Positions 8,124-16,730 of a stretch of 64,000 nucleotides of DNA are shown here, in pieces (position 1 is the stretch's first letter; each line of letters starts with the position of its first letter). The position numbers and the translations under genes were made by a program. Source of the DNA: Thiohalorhabdus sp. Cl-TMA (GTDB taxonomy: Bacteria; Pseudomonadota; Gammaproteobacteria; Thiohalorhabdales; Thiohalorhabdaceae); NCBI RefSeq assembly GCF_041821045.1, contig NZ_JBGUAW010000002.1, positions 310,001 through 374,000 on the forward strand. The letters run 5' to 3'. The notes below the pieces were generated by a model, which saw only the letters and a program-made list of their open reading frames with translations, searched no databases and was not told where the DNA came from.

Positions 8124-8148
8124 GGTTCCTCCCGAGACGGCTGTTGGA

Positions 8149-9201
8149 TCAAATGGTCAGTGCGGCCTTTTCGAAGGACGGCGGATCCTCGGCCCGGGTC
8201 TCCTGGCGCCAGATCGCCCGACCCAGCGGCTCCACCTGGGAGCGGTCCGGTCCCAGAATCACCACGAGAAAGGCGGTTCCCTCGCCGCCCGGATACAGCA
8301 TGGCCCACTGCCAGTAGTCGCGGCTGTCCTCTCGCCGGCAGCGTCCCTGGAACATGGCCGCGTAAGCATCGTTTCCGGAGACGGGATGGATGGGGGAGAT
8401 CTGGGGCTCTCCGGCGCTGTGCCGAGTGCAGGTCCGGGAGAAACGGGTCTGCAGGCCCGCCACGGCGGGGCGCAGCTCCTCCCCGGCTTCCCGGGGCAGA
8501 GCGGTGAGACGCGCCCAGTAGTGCCCCGGGTTGCTCCAGCTCAGGTTCCGCCCCGCCGGCGCTTCCGCGGACCGGAAGCGCGGCTCGGGCAATCCGGCAT
8601 CCCAGGTCCAGGATTGCACCATTTCCCGGAACACCACCCGCAGGGCCCGGTTCACCCGCTTCCTGTCCTGCTCCGGATTGTTGGAATTGAATGGGTTGCT
8701 GTCCGCGTGGGCGAGAAAGCATTCATGCAGCCGGGGAAGGGCGCTGTAGGTGTCGGTCAGATTCAGGTTGAACTCCCTTCCGGAGGCCTCCGCCCGCAGC
8801 ACCAGCTTCTCCCCGTGCCGCAGGCGGCGGATGGGGGCCTCCTCCCAGGAGCCCAGGTCGATATGCACGACGTTGTCCCGGAGGGCGCTCGCCTGGAAGC
8901 GTCCGATTTCCTCCGCGTCGACGGCGAGCGTGACCGGATAGCTCTCCCCCTCGGGCAGCACCCAGTTGACGTTTTGCACCAGCAGCCCGAGGTGGCCGTT
9001 GAGAAACAGAGCGAACCCGAAGGAGGTTTCCCCTTCCAGTGGCGTGGAAATAATGCAGCCCTGGAAGGCGCCGGAACTGTCGCTGAGGAGGATCTCTCCC
9101 CGCCATCGGCCCGCCTTGAAGGCGTCCTGCGTGGCGGAGCCCGCCGGAGCGGCGAGCAGGAGCAGCAGCAGGCCCAGGCAGGACCCGTACCTGAAAAGCA
9201 T
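8149..9201 (-). CDS. Exported protein of unknown function
   Basis: 350 residues beginning with a clear signal peptide ([20 protein letters not shown]). The ATG at 9201 follows GGAGAG; longer upstream starts would add a poor N-terminus. The mature part has beta-rich stretches ([33 protein letters not shown]) and several cysteines that could form disulfides in the periplasm. I recognise no catalytic motif or family. It is probably co-transcribed with the downstream alpha/beta hydrolase. Confidence 0.75.
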   Translation of the reverse strand: MLFRYGSCLGLLLLLLAAPAGSATQDAFKAGRWRGEILLSDSSGAFQGCIISTPLEGETSFGFALFLNGHLGLLVQNVNWVLPEGESYPVTLAVDAEEIGRFQASALRDNVVHIDLGSWEEAPIRRLRHGEKLVLRAEASGREFNLNLTDTYSALPRLHECFLAHADSNPFNSNNPEQDRKRVNRALRVVFREMVQSWTWDAGLPEPRFRSAEAPAGRNLSWSNPGHYWARLTALPREAGEELRPAVAGLQTRFSRTCTRHSAGEPQISPIHPVSGNDAYAAMFQGRCRREDSRDYWQWAMLYPGGEGTAFLVVILGPDRSQVEPLGRAIWRQETRAEDPPSFEKAALTI

Positions 9202-9580
9202 TGACCGTCTCTCCGGTTGCAGTGGGGGGCTTTTTTCAGGCTCCCTTGCCCGGAACCCGGATGCAAGCCGCGCTTCCCGGTAGTTGATCCGCCTGGAAAT
9301 GGCGGCCTGGCAGGGTCTGGCGAAAGGTTGGGGAATTTCCGGGAACAGGGACGGGAGGGCCTTTCCGGTCTTTAAGATGCAAAAAATATACAACTTTATT
9401 CGGCCTGGGTCGGGGTATAAAGATTAGATATCTGTTTTATTTGTTATTGTCCGGTTACGGGAACTCGGCTAGGAAAATCCCGGCCTCATGGTAAAAGGGG
9501 TGGTATACGCCCCTGGGTAGACGTTTGCCGGGAAAGTGATATCTCATGGTTGTATTGCGCGGTCTACTGGCGGGGGAAGA
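9202..9580. other. Intergenic, divergent promoter region
   Basis: This 379-base gap between divergent genes has an AT-rich core at about 9376-9450 in otherwise GC-rich DNA, the likely promoter zone. I see no RNA gene, repeat or confident consensus. Confidence 0.4.
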
Positions 9581-9997
9581 ATGATGGTTAAGGTGGAGCA
9601 GCCGGAACGGCGTTCGGATATCCAGGGGGTTCGGCGCCGGGTCCGGCGCTATGCCCTGTTTCAGCTTCTGGTGCTCGCCGGCGCCGTGGCCACCGGGCTC
9701 GGCGGCTACGTGCTGGTGGCGGCCTCCGGCGCCGTTCTGGGGGCGGTATTCGCCCTTTGGGCGGGGCTCGCCTGCCTGGGGCCCCTGCTCAAGGTGGCCA
9801 TGGAGTTCGACGGCATTCCGGCCGCCTTCGCGCCCATCCGCAAACTGGAGTACGAGCGTCTCTGGGAGCGTGCCGTGCGCAGTCCGGAGCTGCGGGAGAA
9901 GGTGGAGGGGATCCTGAGCGAAAGGGACGCCATCACCCGCTATGAGTACCGGCGGCTGATGGGGGACGAGGATCCGGACACGCTGCTGTTTCCTTGA
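9581..9997 (+). CDS. Small membrane protein of unknown function
   Basis: 138 residues. The ATG at 9581 follows GGGGGAAG; the next ATG is the second codon. A basic N-terminus is followed by two hydrophobic helices (about residues 25-65), then a charged cytoplasmic tail (LEYERLWERAVRSPELREKV). The tail is helical and acidic/basic. No family is recognised. A terminator follows, facing a convergent small membrane gene. Confidence 0.7.
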   Translation: MMVKVEQPERRSDIQGVRRRVRRYALFQLLVLAGAVATGLGGYVLVAASGAVLGAVFALWAGLACLGPLLKVAMEFDGIPAAFAPIRKLEYERLWERAVRSPELREKVEGILSERDAITRYEYRRLMGDEDPDTLLFP

Positions 9998-10016
9998 ACG
10001 GAGCCGACCATAGGAG

Positions 10017-10043
10017 GGCCCGGGGAGCTTCCCGGGCCTTGTT
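10017..10043. terminator. Terminator-like hairpin
   Basis: An 8-bp stem (GGCCCGGG / CCCGGGCC) with loop GAGCTT is followed by TTGTT. It lies between convergent genes. The T-run is short, so it may be only moderately efficient. Confidence 0.5.
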
Positions 10044-10058
10044 GGGCGGTGGGTACGC

Positions 10059-10271
10059 TCAGCCGCCCATGGCGCGGCGCTTACGTTCCAGGTTATAAGT
10101 GCACAAAATATGGACACCGATACCGCCCAGGAGGAGCGCGGTAACCAGGGTGCCTCCCACGTTCTGGCCGAGCAGCTGGGTGCCGATCCATTGCACGAGG
10201 GCCGCGAGTACCACGAAGGCCACGATCGGACCGACGATTCCACAGTGGATATTCTGATTGGGGCTCGCCAT
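10059..10271 (-). CDS. Small two-helix membrane protein (70 aa)
   Basis: The ATG at 10271 follows GGGAGG at proper spacing on the minus strand. The product has two hydrophobic helices (IVGPIVAFVVLAALVQWI and LVTALLLGGIGVHILCTYNL) and a basic C-terminus (RKRRAMGG), suggesting an inner-membrane protein. The family is not recognised. Confidence 0.65.
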   Translation of the reverse strand: MASPNQNIHCGIVGPIVAFVVLAALVQWIGTQLLGQNVGGTLVTALLLGGIGVHILCTYNLERKRRAMGG

Positions 10272-10446
10272 GTGCAACCTCCCGTAGTCCATGGCCTCAG
10301 TGTCCAATAGGCGTAGAGTCCAGGAAAAAGTCAAGCAAATTCAACCAATAACCTGATCTGGAGGTGCTCTTGAGGTCTTTCAAGGTCCCGTTCCGGTGCC
10401 GGGTCCATGCCCGGTTGAAGGCCCGCTCCCGCAAGGAAACCGGCTA

Positions 10447-11250
10447 ATGGCCGCGCTGCCGGTTTCCTTCCTAGGACGGCTCCTGCTGTTTGGTCTGCTT
10501 TCCTCCCTCCTCCTCACTTCGAAAACCTCCGCGTCCCCGGGCCCCGAAAGCTGGGAAATCCAGTTCGAGGAGCTGCGCTATGAAGTAAGCTGGGCGGGCA
10601 TGAAGGCCGGCAAGGGCATGTTCCGCGCCCGGCCCACGGAAGAGGGCCTGATCCTGCGGGCGCAGATCTGCTCCACCGGTTGGGTGGACGCCCTGCATTC
10701 GGTACGGGATCAGATCTATACGCGTGCCCGGGTGGAAGACGGGAAGCTGGTCCCGGAATACCACCGGGTCACCCAGATTGAGGGGGGCAGCACCAAAGAG
10801 ACGGTGCTGGAATTCCTGACCGAGCACCGGGTGATGTTCGAGCGGAAGGGGCGGGAAAAGCTCATTTCCGTACCGCCGGGCGTATTGGAAGTGCTTACCG
10901 CCATCTATTCCATCCGCCGGATGCCGCTGGAGGTGGGGGTGACCCATCGGGTTCCGCTGATCGATGGCAAGGACGTGAAGATGCTGGTTGTTCCCGTCGA
11001 GGGGCGCACCAAGGAAGGGGGCGAGGTGGTCCTGGAGGTGCGGCCCTACACGGTGGGGGAGGACGGCGAGCGCGACGGGGGAAAGAATTGGGAGCTGTAC
11101 CTCAGCCAGGAGGGCCGGATCCCCGTGCGCATGAAGCTGGAGCTTTCCTTCGGTACGCTCCACCTCCGTCTCACCGGGGTCCGGGATACATCCAACGGCA
11201 GGGACGGCCAACAGCTGTTTTGCGACAAGAGCGTGCGCATGCCCCGTTGA
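10447..11250 (+). CDS. DUF3108-family exported protein
   Basis: 267 residues. A signal peptide covers about residues 1-30 (SFLGRLLLFGLLSSLLL). The mature protein matches DUF3108: it opens with EELRYEVSWAGMKAGKGMF, has the DQIYTRARVEDGKLVPEYHR segment and ends in beta strands (MKLELSFGTLHLRLTGV). DUF3108 proteins are periplasmic and of unknown role, with a likely lipocalin/LolA-like beta fold. The ATG at 10447 follows AAGGAAA; the upstream frame start lacks support. Confidence 0.8.
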   Translation: MAALPVSFLGRLLLFGLLSSLLLTSKTSASPGPESWEIQFEELRYEVSWAGMKAGKGMFRARPTEEGLILRAQICSTGWVDALHSVRDQIYTRARVEDGKLVPEYHRVTQIEGGSTKETVLEFLTEHRVMFERKGREKLISVPPGVLEVLTAIYSIRRMPLEVGVTHRVPLIDGKDVKMLVVPVEGRTKEGGEVVLEVRPYTVGEDGERDGGKNWELYLSQEGRIPVRMKLELSFGTLHLRLTGVRDTSNGRDGQQLFCDKSVRMPR

Positions 11251-11344
11251 AGAGGCGGGGGTATGGAGCGCTGCGGGAACATGGACGTTCGGCTCCGGAG
11301 GTTGCTTTAATCAAACGAGGGGCCGATAGCCAACGGGAGCGAGT

Positions 11345-11725
11345 ATGAGGCGGCTGATTCCTGGCCAGGAGCGGCATGATGGCATGGTGCGCCGCATCGC
11401 GCATGGCCTGCGCGACGGCGGCTTCAACGAGGTGCGAGCCGACGGGGTGGATGGATTCGAGCTGCCCGACACCATCGACGGCCGCGTTCCGGATGTCACC
11501 GCCCGTGGACATCGGTTCCATATCTATGAAGTAGAGACCGAAGAGACGCTGAGCTCCGAGGAGACCCGCCTTCAGTGGCAGGCGTTCAGCCGGTTCGCCC
11601 GCCACGACGACCAGGCCCATTTCGTCATCATCGTGCCCCAGGGCGTGGGATTGAAGGCCGAGGCGCAAAAGAATTACTACCAGCTTTCGGCAGAGGTGCG
11701 GGAAGAGGACTTCGCGGCGGAGTGA
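11345..11725 (+). CDS. Hypothetical protein, possible PD-(D/E)XK-type fold
   Basis: 126 residues, soluble. A segment with LPDTIDGRVPDVTARG followed by FHIYEVETEETL and RLQWQAFSRFARH resembles the D...ExE core plus helix of PD-(D/E)XK-type nuclease folds, but this is pattern reading only. It is followed after 28 bases by another small unknown gene on the same strand. No toxin or restriction partner is visible nearby. Confidence 0.6.
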   Translation: MRRLIPGQERHDGMVRRIAHGLRDGGFNEVRADGVDGFELPDTIDGRVPDVTARGHRFHIYEVETEETLSSEETRLQWQAFSRFARHDDQAHFVIIVPQGVGLKAEAQKNYYQLSAEVREEDFAAE

Positions 11726-11753
11726 GCCCGTACCGGCCGGAAGGAGGGGTGCC

Positions 11754-12041
11754 ATGACCTACACGTTCCAGCATCTCCGGCTGCCTCCGGAGGAGGACCT
11801 GGTACTTGCCCGAGCGGGCCGGTCCGCATGGCTGGATGTGGAGCTGGTCTTCCGCCAGGAGGAAACGGATCTAGAGCCGGTGGTGCGCCTGCGGGTCCCC
11901 GTGGCGTATTCCGGGGAGCGGAGCCTTGACCAGCTTCACGGCGAAGCGGTGCGCGAGGCGGAGGATCTGGCACAGCTGGCCGCCACCCATCTCGAGGAAA
12001 ACGACGTGGGCGCCCTGGTGCGCATGGCGATGGGTAGCTGA
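11754..12041 (+). CDS. Hypothetical protein (95 aa)
   Basis: The ATG at 11754 follows GGAAGGAGGGG. The product is acidic, soluble, and predicted beta-then-helix (RSAWLDVELVFRQEE, then LHGEAVREAEDLAQLAATHL). No signal peptide or known motif. It is probably co-transcribed with the gene upstream. Confidence 0.65.
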   Translation: MTYTFQHLRLPPEEDLVLARAGRSAWLDVELVFRQEETDLEPVVRLRVPVAYSGERSLDQLHGEAVREAEDLAQLAATHLEENDVGALVRMAMGS

Positions 12042-12053
12042 TTCCGGGCCGCG

Positions 12054-12158
12054 CTATTTCCGGGGCTTTCCCGACAAGGCAAGGGTGGCGACGCCGGCAA
12101 TGGCCAGGACTACCCCGACACCGATCAGGGCGATAATCAGGAGTGTGGTGTCATCCAT
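12054..12158 (-). CDS. Tiny single-helix membrane protein (34 aa)
   Basis: On the minus strand, ATG at 12158 follows GAGGTCGATA. The product starts MDDTTLLIIALIGVGVVLAI and is one hydrophobic helix ending in a basic tail (SGKPRK), the topology of an inner-membrane miniprotein. It is convergent with the 95-aa gene, 12 bases between stops. No family is recognised. Confidence 0.55.
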   Translation of the reverse strand: MDDTTLLIIALIGVGVVLAIAGVATLALSGKPRK

Positions 12159-12330
12159 TATCGACCTCGTCGCGCATGGTATATCGACGAAAGGCAGTAC
12201 GCCGGAAAGCCCGCTCGGCAATGCGGGCTATATCAGGACGACTTTCCGGTTACCGCTTTGTTTATCAGTCCCGGAGACCATGGAAAAGGCCTCCGTTTCC
12301 GGGAGATGACCCCGGCACAGGTCTCCGGCG

Positions 12331-14937
12331 TCAGCCCTGCCGTAGGAAAATGGTAAAGGTGGCGCCCGGGCCCGGATCATTGTTCCGGGCGTGGAGATTG
12401 CCGTTATGGGTTTCGGCGATGGACCGGACGATCCACAGGCCCAGCCCGAGCCCTCCACTCTTGGTGGTGAAGAAGGGTGCGAAGTCCTCGTTCTTCAACG
12501 GCTCGGGCAGGCCCGGACCCTCGTCTTCCACTGCCACGGTGGCCCCGTGCGGGCAGCGGCGCGTGCGCACGGTCACCCGGGAAGGCTCCTCGCCGTGCGC
12601 CTCGCGGTTGGCATCCAGGGCATTGCGAACCAGGTTGAGCAGGCCCTCCTGGATAAGGATCGGGTCGACGGGGAGGACGGGGCTGGGGTCCGCCAGATCG
12701 GTGGTCAGCTCCACATGTGCGGCACGCCGCTCGCTGTCCAGGTGCGACAACAGATCCCGGACCAGGGCATTCAGATCCGTGGGCTGGAAATGGGCCTCCT
12801 CGCCCTTCAGGAAGCCCCGGACGTTGGAGACGATCTCTCCCGCCTTCTGGATGTTCCCCATGGCCCGTTCCAGGGAAGCGCGCAGCGAGGTGCTCGGCGG
12901 ATCCGATTCCCTGGGCAGGTGGTTGAGTCCAGCCTGGATGTAGTTCACGGCGGCGGCGAGGGGCTGGTTGAGCTGGTGGGCGAGGATGGTGGCGATCTCT
13001 CCCATGGAGATGAGCCGCCGGGCCTGGTTGAACTGCTCGCGATGGGTTTTCTCCCGTGCCTCGGCCGCCTTCTGCTCCGAGAGGTCGCGGGCGATGCTCG
13101 AGAAGCGCTCCACCTCGCCCTGGTCGTTGAAGTGGGCGACGATGGTCTGGGAAAAAGGCACCTCCTGCCCCTCGCGGTCGTAGAAGGCGGTTTCCCCGCG
13201 CCACAGGCCGCTCCGGGCGGCCACCGGCAGGCCCTCTTCCCGGATCTGGCGAGCGGCCCATGGGGGCTGGTCGCCGCCCACCTGATGGCTGTCCGGGGAG
13301 CGCTCCCCGAGGAACCGGCGCGCGGCCGGGTTGAGATAGAGGATATTGCCTTCCCGGTCCGACATGGCAATGAGATCCGGCGAGGCCTCCAGGATGCTCA
13401 GGAGGCGCTCCTGGGCGCGCTCCGCCTCCTTGCGCGCGGTGATATCACGCAGGATCACCTGGGTGGTGGGCATCCCCTGGTAGCGGATCAGCCGGCCGTG
13501 CACTTCCACTTCCACGCGGCTTCCGTCCCGGCGCAGGGCCTGCCCTTCCGCGAACAGACTCCCCTGTCCCTGGTCCGCGTGGAGTCGACGGCTCCGCTGT
13601 CCGACGTGTTCCGCTTCCTCGGTGGGCACCAGGTCGAAGATGGAGGTGCCGATCAGCTCCTCGGCGGATTCCGCCTGTACCAGTCGAGCCATGCTTTCGT
13701 TGGCGTAGAGGAGGCGGCGGCCGTCGTGGAGCAGGATGGGGTCCGGGGATTGCTCCACGATGGCCCGATAGCGGTTCTCGCTCTCGCGCAGCGCCCGTTC
13801 GGCGGCCTTCTGCCAGGTCAGGTCCGTGACGAAGGCGAAAATGAAATCGGGATTCCCCGCGCTGTCCCGCGCCGTGGTGGCTTGGACCATCACCGGAACG
13901 GCGGAGCCGTCCTTGTGCAGGAAGCTTATCTCGTAGCGCCGGTGCTGATCCCGGTCCCGCTGCGCGGATTCCTGCTGCAGGATCTCCCGGTTCGGGGCAT
14001 CCAGCCATTCGGTGGGGGGCCGGCCGATCATCTCCGTCCGGGTCCGCCCCAGCAACGTGCATAGCGCGTCGTTGACGTCCAGCGTGACCAGATCCTCGTA
14101 CCGGCCCATCCAGAAGCCTTCCTGGGCGGTGGCCAGAATCTGGCGGTACCTGCGCTCCTGCTCCCGGAGCTTCTCCTGCGCGCGGTGCCGGTCGGTGGCG
14201 TCGCGGCTAACCGCCACCAGCCCCCGGATCTCGCCATGGGGGCCGATGAAGGGCGTCTTGACCGTGTCCAGCAGGACCCACTCGCCGTCCGGGTACCGCA
14301 CCCATTCCTCGTCGTGCCGGGGCTGGTTCCAGGCCAGGACCTTGCGGTCGCCCGCGGCGCACGCTTCGGCCACCTCCCGCGGGAAGAGCTGTTCATCGGT
14401 CCGGCCGATGGCTTCTTCAAGCGAACGCCCGAGGAGCTTTTCGAAGGCGGCGTTCCCGCCCCGGTAGGCGCCGTAGATATCCTTGTAGAACACGATGTCG
14501 GGAAAGGGCCCGAGCAGGGTGGCGAACAGGCCGGCCTGCTCCCGTTCCCGGGCCCGGTCGCGCAGGTCCTGGACGCTTACGTGCAGGAGGGGCTGTTCCT
14601 CCAGGGAGAGGCGCGTCACCTGTACTTCCACGGGGCAGGCGGAGCCCCCCGGCAGGGCCATATCGATCTCGAAACAGGCCGCCGACTCCTGCGAGGTGCG
14701 CTGCAGCTCCACCCGGGCGCGGGTGGTCTCGGCGGGGAACAGCCGGTGCAGGGCGCAGCCGGAGATGCCTCCGGCATGGTAGCCGAATTGGGACAGAAAG
14801 GACGCGTTGGCCTCCAGGACGCGCGGCGGGTCCGGCTGGAGGAGCAACTGCGGCTGGGGGCTGCGCCGGAAGAACTGCCCCAGCAGGGTGTCCGAAGCGG
14901 GGCGCCCGAGCGGCTGTTCCAGTGCGTAATCGGTCAT
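12331..14937 (-). CDS. Five-PAS sensor histidine kinase, FixL-like
   Basis: 868 residues without membrane segments or signal peptide, so a cytoplasmic sensor. About five PAS domains follow each other (roughly 25-125, 135-250, 262-380, 385-500, 508-630). Then comes a FixL/NtrB-type HisKA with the phospho-acceptor His at about residue 654 (ILAHQLNQPLAAAVNYI), and an HATPase with N-box (NLVRNALDA), G1 (DEGPGLPE), F (FFTTK) and G2 (GGLGLGL). The H-box HQLNQPL is typical of redox or oxygen sensing kinases. No response regulator is adjacent, so it is an orphan kinase. A decayed relative with the same H-box lies at the end of the window. Confidence 0.93.
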   Translation of the reverse strand: MTDYALEQPLGRPASDTLLGQFFRRSPQPQLLLQPDPPRVLEANASFLSQFGYHAGGISGCALHRLFPAETTRARVELQRTSQESAACFEIDMALPGGSACPVEVQVTRLSLEEQPLLHVSVQDLRDRAREREQAGLFATLLGPFPDIVFYKDIYGAYRGGNAAFEKLLGRSLEEAIGRTDEQLFPREVAEACAAGDRKVLAWNQPRHDEEWVRYPDGEWVLLDTVKTPFIGPHGEIRGLVAVSRDATDRHRAQEKLREQERRYRQILATAQEGFWMGRYEDLVTLDVNDALCTLLGRTRTEMIGRPPTEWLDAPNREILQQESAQRDRDQHRRYEISFLHKDGSAVPVMVQATTARDSAGNPDFIFAFVTDLTWQKAAERALRESENRYRAIVEQSPDPILLHDGRRLLYANESMARLVQAESAEELIGTSIFDLVPTEEAEHVGQRSRRLHADQGQGSLFAEGQALRRDGSRVEVEVHGRLIRYQGMPTTQVILRDITARKEAERAQERLLSILEASPDLIAMSDREGNILYLNPAARRFLGERSPDSHQVGGDQPPWAARQIREEGLPVAARSGLWRGETAFYDREGQEVPFSQTIVAHFNDQGEVERFSSIARDLSEQKAAEAREKTHREQFNQARRLISMGEIATILAHQLNQPLAAAVNYIQAGLNHLPRESDPPSTSLRASLERAMGNIQKAGEIVSNVRGFLKGEEAHFQPTDLNALVRDLLSHLDSERRAAHVELTTDLADPSPVLPVDPILIQEGLLNLVRNALDANREAHGEEPSRVTVRTRRCPHGATVAVEDEGPGLPEPLKNEDFAPFFTTKSGGLGLGLWIVRSIAETHNGNLHARNNDPGPGATFTIFLRQG

Positions 14938-14985
14938 CGCCCAATCCCGAAAGGGGGGGTGGGGGGAGCGGGTCCGGGGCGCCAG

Positions 14986-15336
14986 CTACTGAACCGGGGA
15001 CCCCTCGGTTACCGCCTCCCATTCGGAGCGGGGGATCTCCTCCAGGCCGTACCCGGTCAGGTATTCCACGGCCGCGGCCCGAAGCCAATAGGCCAGGGTG
15101 AGTAGGTCCGCCTCGCGGAGCTGAGCCCGGGTAGCGTCCTCGTTGGGGGAGAGGTCGATAACGAGGTGATCCTCCTCGCTGCCGGTGTTATCGGCCAGGA
15201 CGATGGAAGCGTTGCCCTCGCCGTCCAGGGAGAACCACCAATCCTGCCCCCGGAGAGGTGCGCCGGATACGCGGTATTTCTCCTCCCCCGCCAGGGAGTC
15301 CGGATTGATGGAGAGCGGCACACGTTGCTGATTCAT
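14986..15336 (-). CDS. Hypothetical protein (116 aa)
   Basis: A soluble acidic protein. It has a beta-rich centre (WWFSLDGEGNASIVLADNTG) and a helical C-terminus (EADLLTLAYWLRAAAVEYL). No signal peptide or known motif. It lies upstream of the PAS kinase on the same strand with 48 bases between, so it may be co-transcribed with it. The start at 15336 is the first ATG. Confidence 0.6.
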   Translation of the reverse strand: MNQQRVPLSINPDSLAGEEKYRVSGAPLRGQDWWFSLDGEGNASIVLADNTGSEEDHLVIDLSPNEDATRAQLREADLLTLAYWLRAAAVEYLTGYGLEEIPRSEWEAVTEGSPVQ

Positions 15337-15465
15337 GGTGATCTTCTCTTTTCCTGTCCGAAAATCAAATTATGGACCACCCGGACGATACGCGGGGATG
15401 TGGGCAGATCCCAAATCGGGTCCGGAAAATGGGCAGGGTTCGGCCAGGTCGTCGTCGAGCTGGAC

Positions 15466-15495
15466 AAAAAAAGGCCCGGGCGCTATGCCCGGGCC
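15466..15495 (-). terminator. Minus-strand rho-independent terminator
   Basis: The stem GGCCCGGGC / GCCCGGGCC (15473-15495) with a 5-base loop is followed on the minus strand by seven T (15466-15472). It ends something transcribed leftward from above 15495, yet no gene is visible there. Confidence 0.85.
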
Positions 15496-15850
15496 GCCTC
15501 CCGCCGGGGCTGGGGACCGAAGAAACCCCGGCGCGGAGGGCACGGAGGGAGAAAAGGGGATGGGCGGTGCATCGCATTGCCCAATAGACGCAACAAGCGC
15601 TCCGTTCGGAGGGCTTTCCGCCCATCCGCTTTCGCCAGCAGGAAGACCCGTTTCCTAACCTTTTCTCGCCTCTTCAGAAATTGGACCGCTCTGGCCCGGA
15701 AACGTTTTCCCCGCTCGTCAAGTTTCGGCGAGGGGGCACGGTCCTTCCATCGGCAGTAGGACGATGCGCCGCCGTAACGGGCCTAAGGGGGCCGATCCGG
15801 GAGCCGCCGGTTCGAGGCGCACTCCGCCTCCCCGCGCCGCTGGGAGCACG
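15466..15850 (-). ncRNA. Possible structured non-coding RNA
   Basis: This stretch lies between two minus-strand terminators (15466-15495 and 15851-15880) and has no convincing reading frame. It therefore seems to be its own transcript. It contains a 10-bp long-range stem (15558-15567 pairs with 15618-15627) that encloses a CTCC-GAAC-GGAG hairpin (15600-15611, minus sense). It does not match any RNA class I know (checked by eye against SRP, 6S, tmRNA, c-di-GMP riboswitches). Confidence 0.28.
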
Positions 15851-15880
15851 AAAAAAAGACCGGTGGCGCGGCCACCGGTC
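15851..15880 (-). terminator. Terminator of the mucR-like gene
   Basis: A 10-bp stem GACCGGTGGC / GCCACCGGTC with loop GCG is followed on the minus strand by seven T. It lies 30 bases after the regulator's stop. Confidence 0.9.
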
Positions 15881-15909
15881 CGGCGAAAGCCGCAAGCTGG
15901 TGTTGCGAA

Positions 15910-16362
15910 TCAGGATTGGCCTTCACGCTGCTTGCGCCGGGCTTCGGCGAGCCGCTCGCCAAGGCCGCGCTCCTTGGCCACCTTGGCACGCTGTTCGGAA
16001 AGGTTCGGGGCCACCAGGGGATAGTCCCTGTCCAGGTCAAAGGCTTCCCTATATTGCTGCGGGGTCATGCCATGGGCGTTGTTGAGGTGCCGCTTGAGGG
16101 TCTTGAAAGATTTTCCGCAGACCAGGCAGGTCAGCGCGTCTTTGCCGATGGCCTTTTGCGGGGACATGATCGGTTCGCGCTTTTCCGAACCGCCTTCTTC
16201 GACCCCTTCGGCCTCTCCTTCAGGGGCGGGGATGGCGCCCTCGCCTTCCATCTTGACCAGGGTGCTATAAGATTCCTGCAGGAGCTGGATTACTTCCTGA
16301 GCGGATTCGGCATTGGCCGCGTAGTTGGCAGCGATCTGGGCAGCGAGCTCACGGGTTCCCAA
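15910..16362 (-). CDS. Ros/MucR-family zinc-finger transcription regulator
   Basis: The C-terminal half carries the Ros/MucR zinc finger: CLVCGKSFKTLKRHLNNAH, then MTPQQYREAFDL and DYPLVAPNLSEQRAKVAKE. MucR proteins bind AT-rich DNA and act as global regulators or gene silencers, and they form oligomers through the N-terminal helix. Start choice: AAGGAG (16370-16375) sits seven bases before TTG 16362, giving (M)GTRELAAQIAANYAAN, which fits family N-termini. An ATG at 16428 would add 22 residues with no good site. Length is then 150 residues, normal for MucR. An acidic linker (GEAEGVEEGGSE) separates the N-terminal helix from the finger. It is divergent from the tiny membrane protein gene. Confidence 0.88.
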   Translation of the reverse strand: MGTRELAAQIAANYAANAESAQEVIQLLQESYSTLVKMEGEGAIPAPEGEAEGVEEGGSEKREPIMSPQKAIGKDALTCLVCGKSFKTLKRHLNNAHGMTPQQYREAFDLDRDYPLVAPNLSEQRAKVAKERGLGERLAEARRKQREGQS

Positions 16363-16730
16363 AGAATATCTCCTTCCTGGTTGGTTCGGAGGGATCGGAG
16401 TATACATACGTAGAGTATTTTTTTCCAAAATAGTTTCTCCTTCATCAATGCCAAAGTACTCAAAGCATCATTTCAGAGTGTAGCTCTTCAAGTAAAGCGC
16501 GATCCCTTGGGGGATTCCCTGAACCTTCCAGGGCAGAGCATCACACAGGCCAAAGAGAATGTTTGCACCCCGGTTATGCCTCTCTCCAGAGAGCGGGCGG
16601 CTTGGCGCGGGCTTGAACCCGCAATAAATTTGTGGGTATATTCCCACACATGGAATATGGTTAAAGGGCGGCAGGCGCCGACGGTACCTGCGCCCGGAAA
16701 CCCAGCAATACGCAGCCGCAGGAGGTGCAA
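16363..16730. other. Divergent intergenic region with palindromes
   Basis: This gap between the mucR-like gene and the 36-aa gene holds an AT-rich part at about 16390-16500, a GCGGG-CTTGAA-CCCGC palindrome at about 16610-16625, and the TGTGGG operator-like palindrome. No RNA gene is supported. Confidence 0.4.
16631..16648. promoter_or_regulatory. Operator-like palindrome TGTGGG-N6-CCCACA
   Basis: Arms TGTGGG (16631-16636) and CCCACA (16643-16648) flank TATATT. It lies 82 bases before the 36-aa gene start, in the divergent promoter region. It is a good candidate binding site for a dimeric regulator; which one is unknown. Confidence 0.45.

Noticed and set aside
12391-14064. 557-codon plus-strand frame opposite the PAS kinase
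   Set aside because: Shadow of the kinase gene in high-GC DNA, without its own start signals.
16604-16626. A tRNA T-arm-like GCGGGTTCAAGCCCGC on the minus strand
   Set aside because: No acceptor, D-arm or anticodon arm can be built around it; it is just a palindrome.
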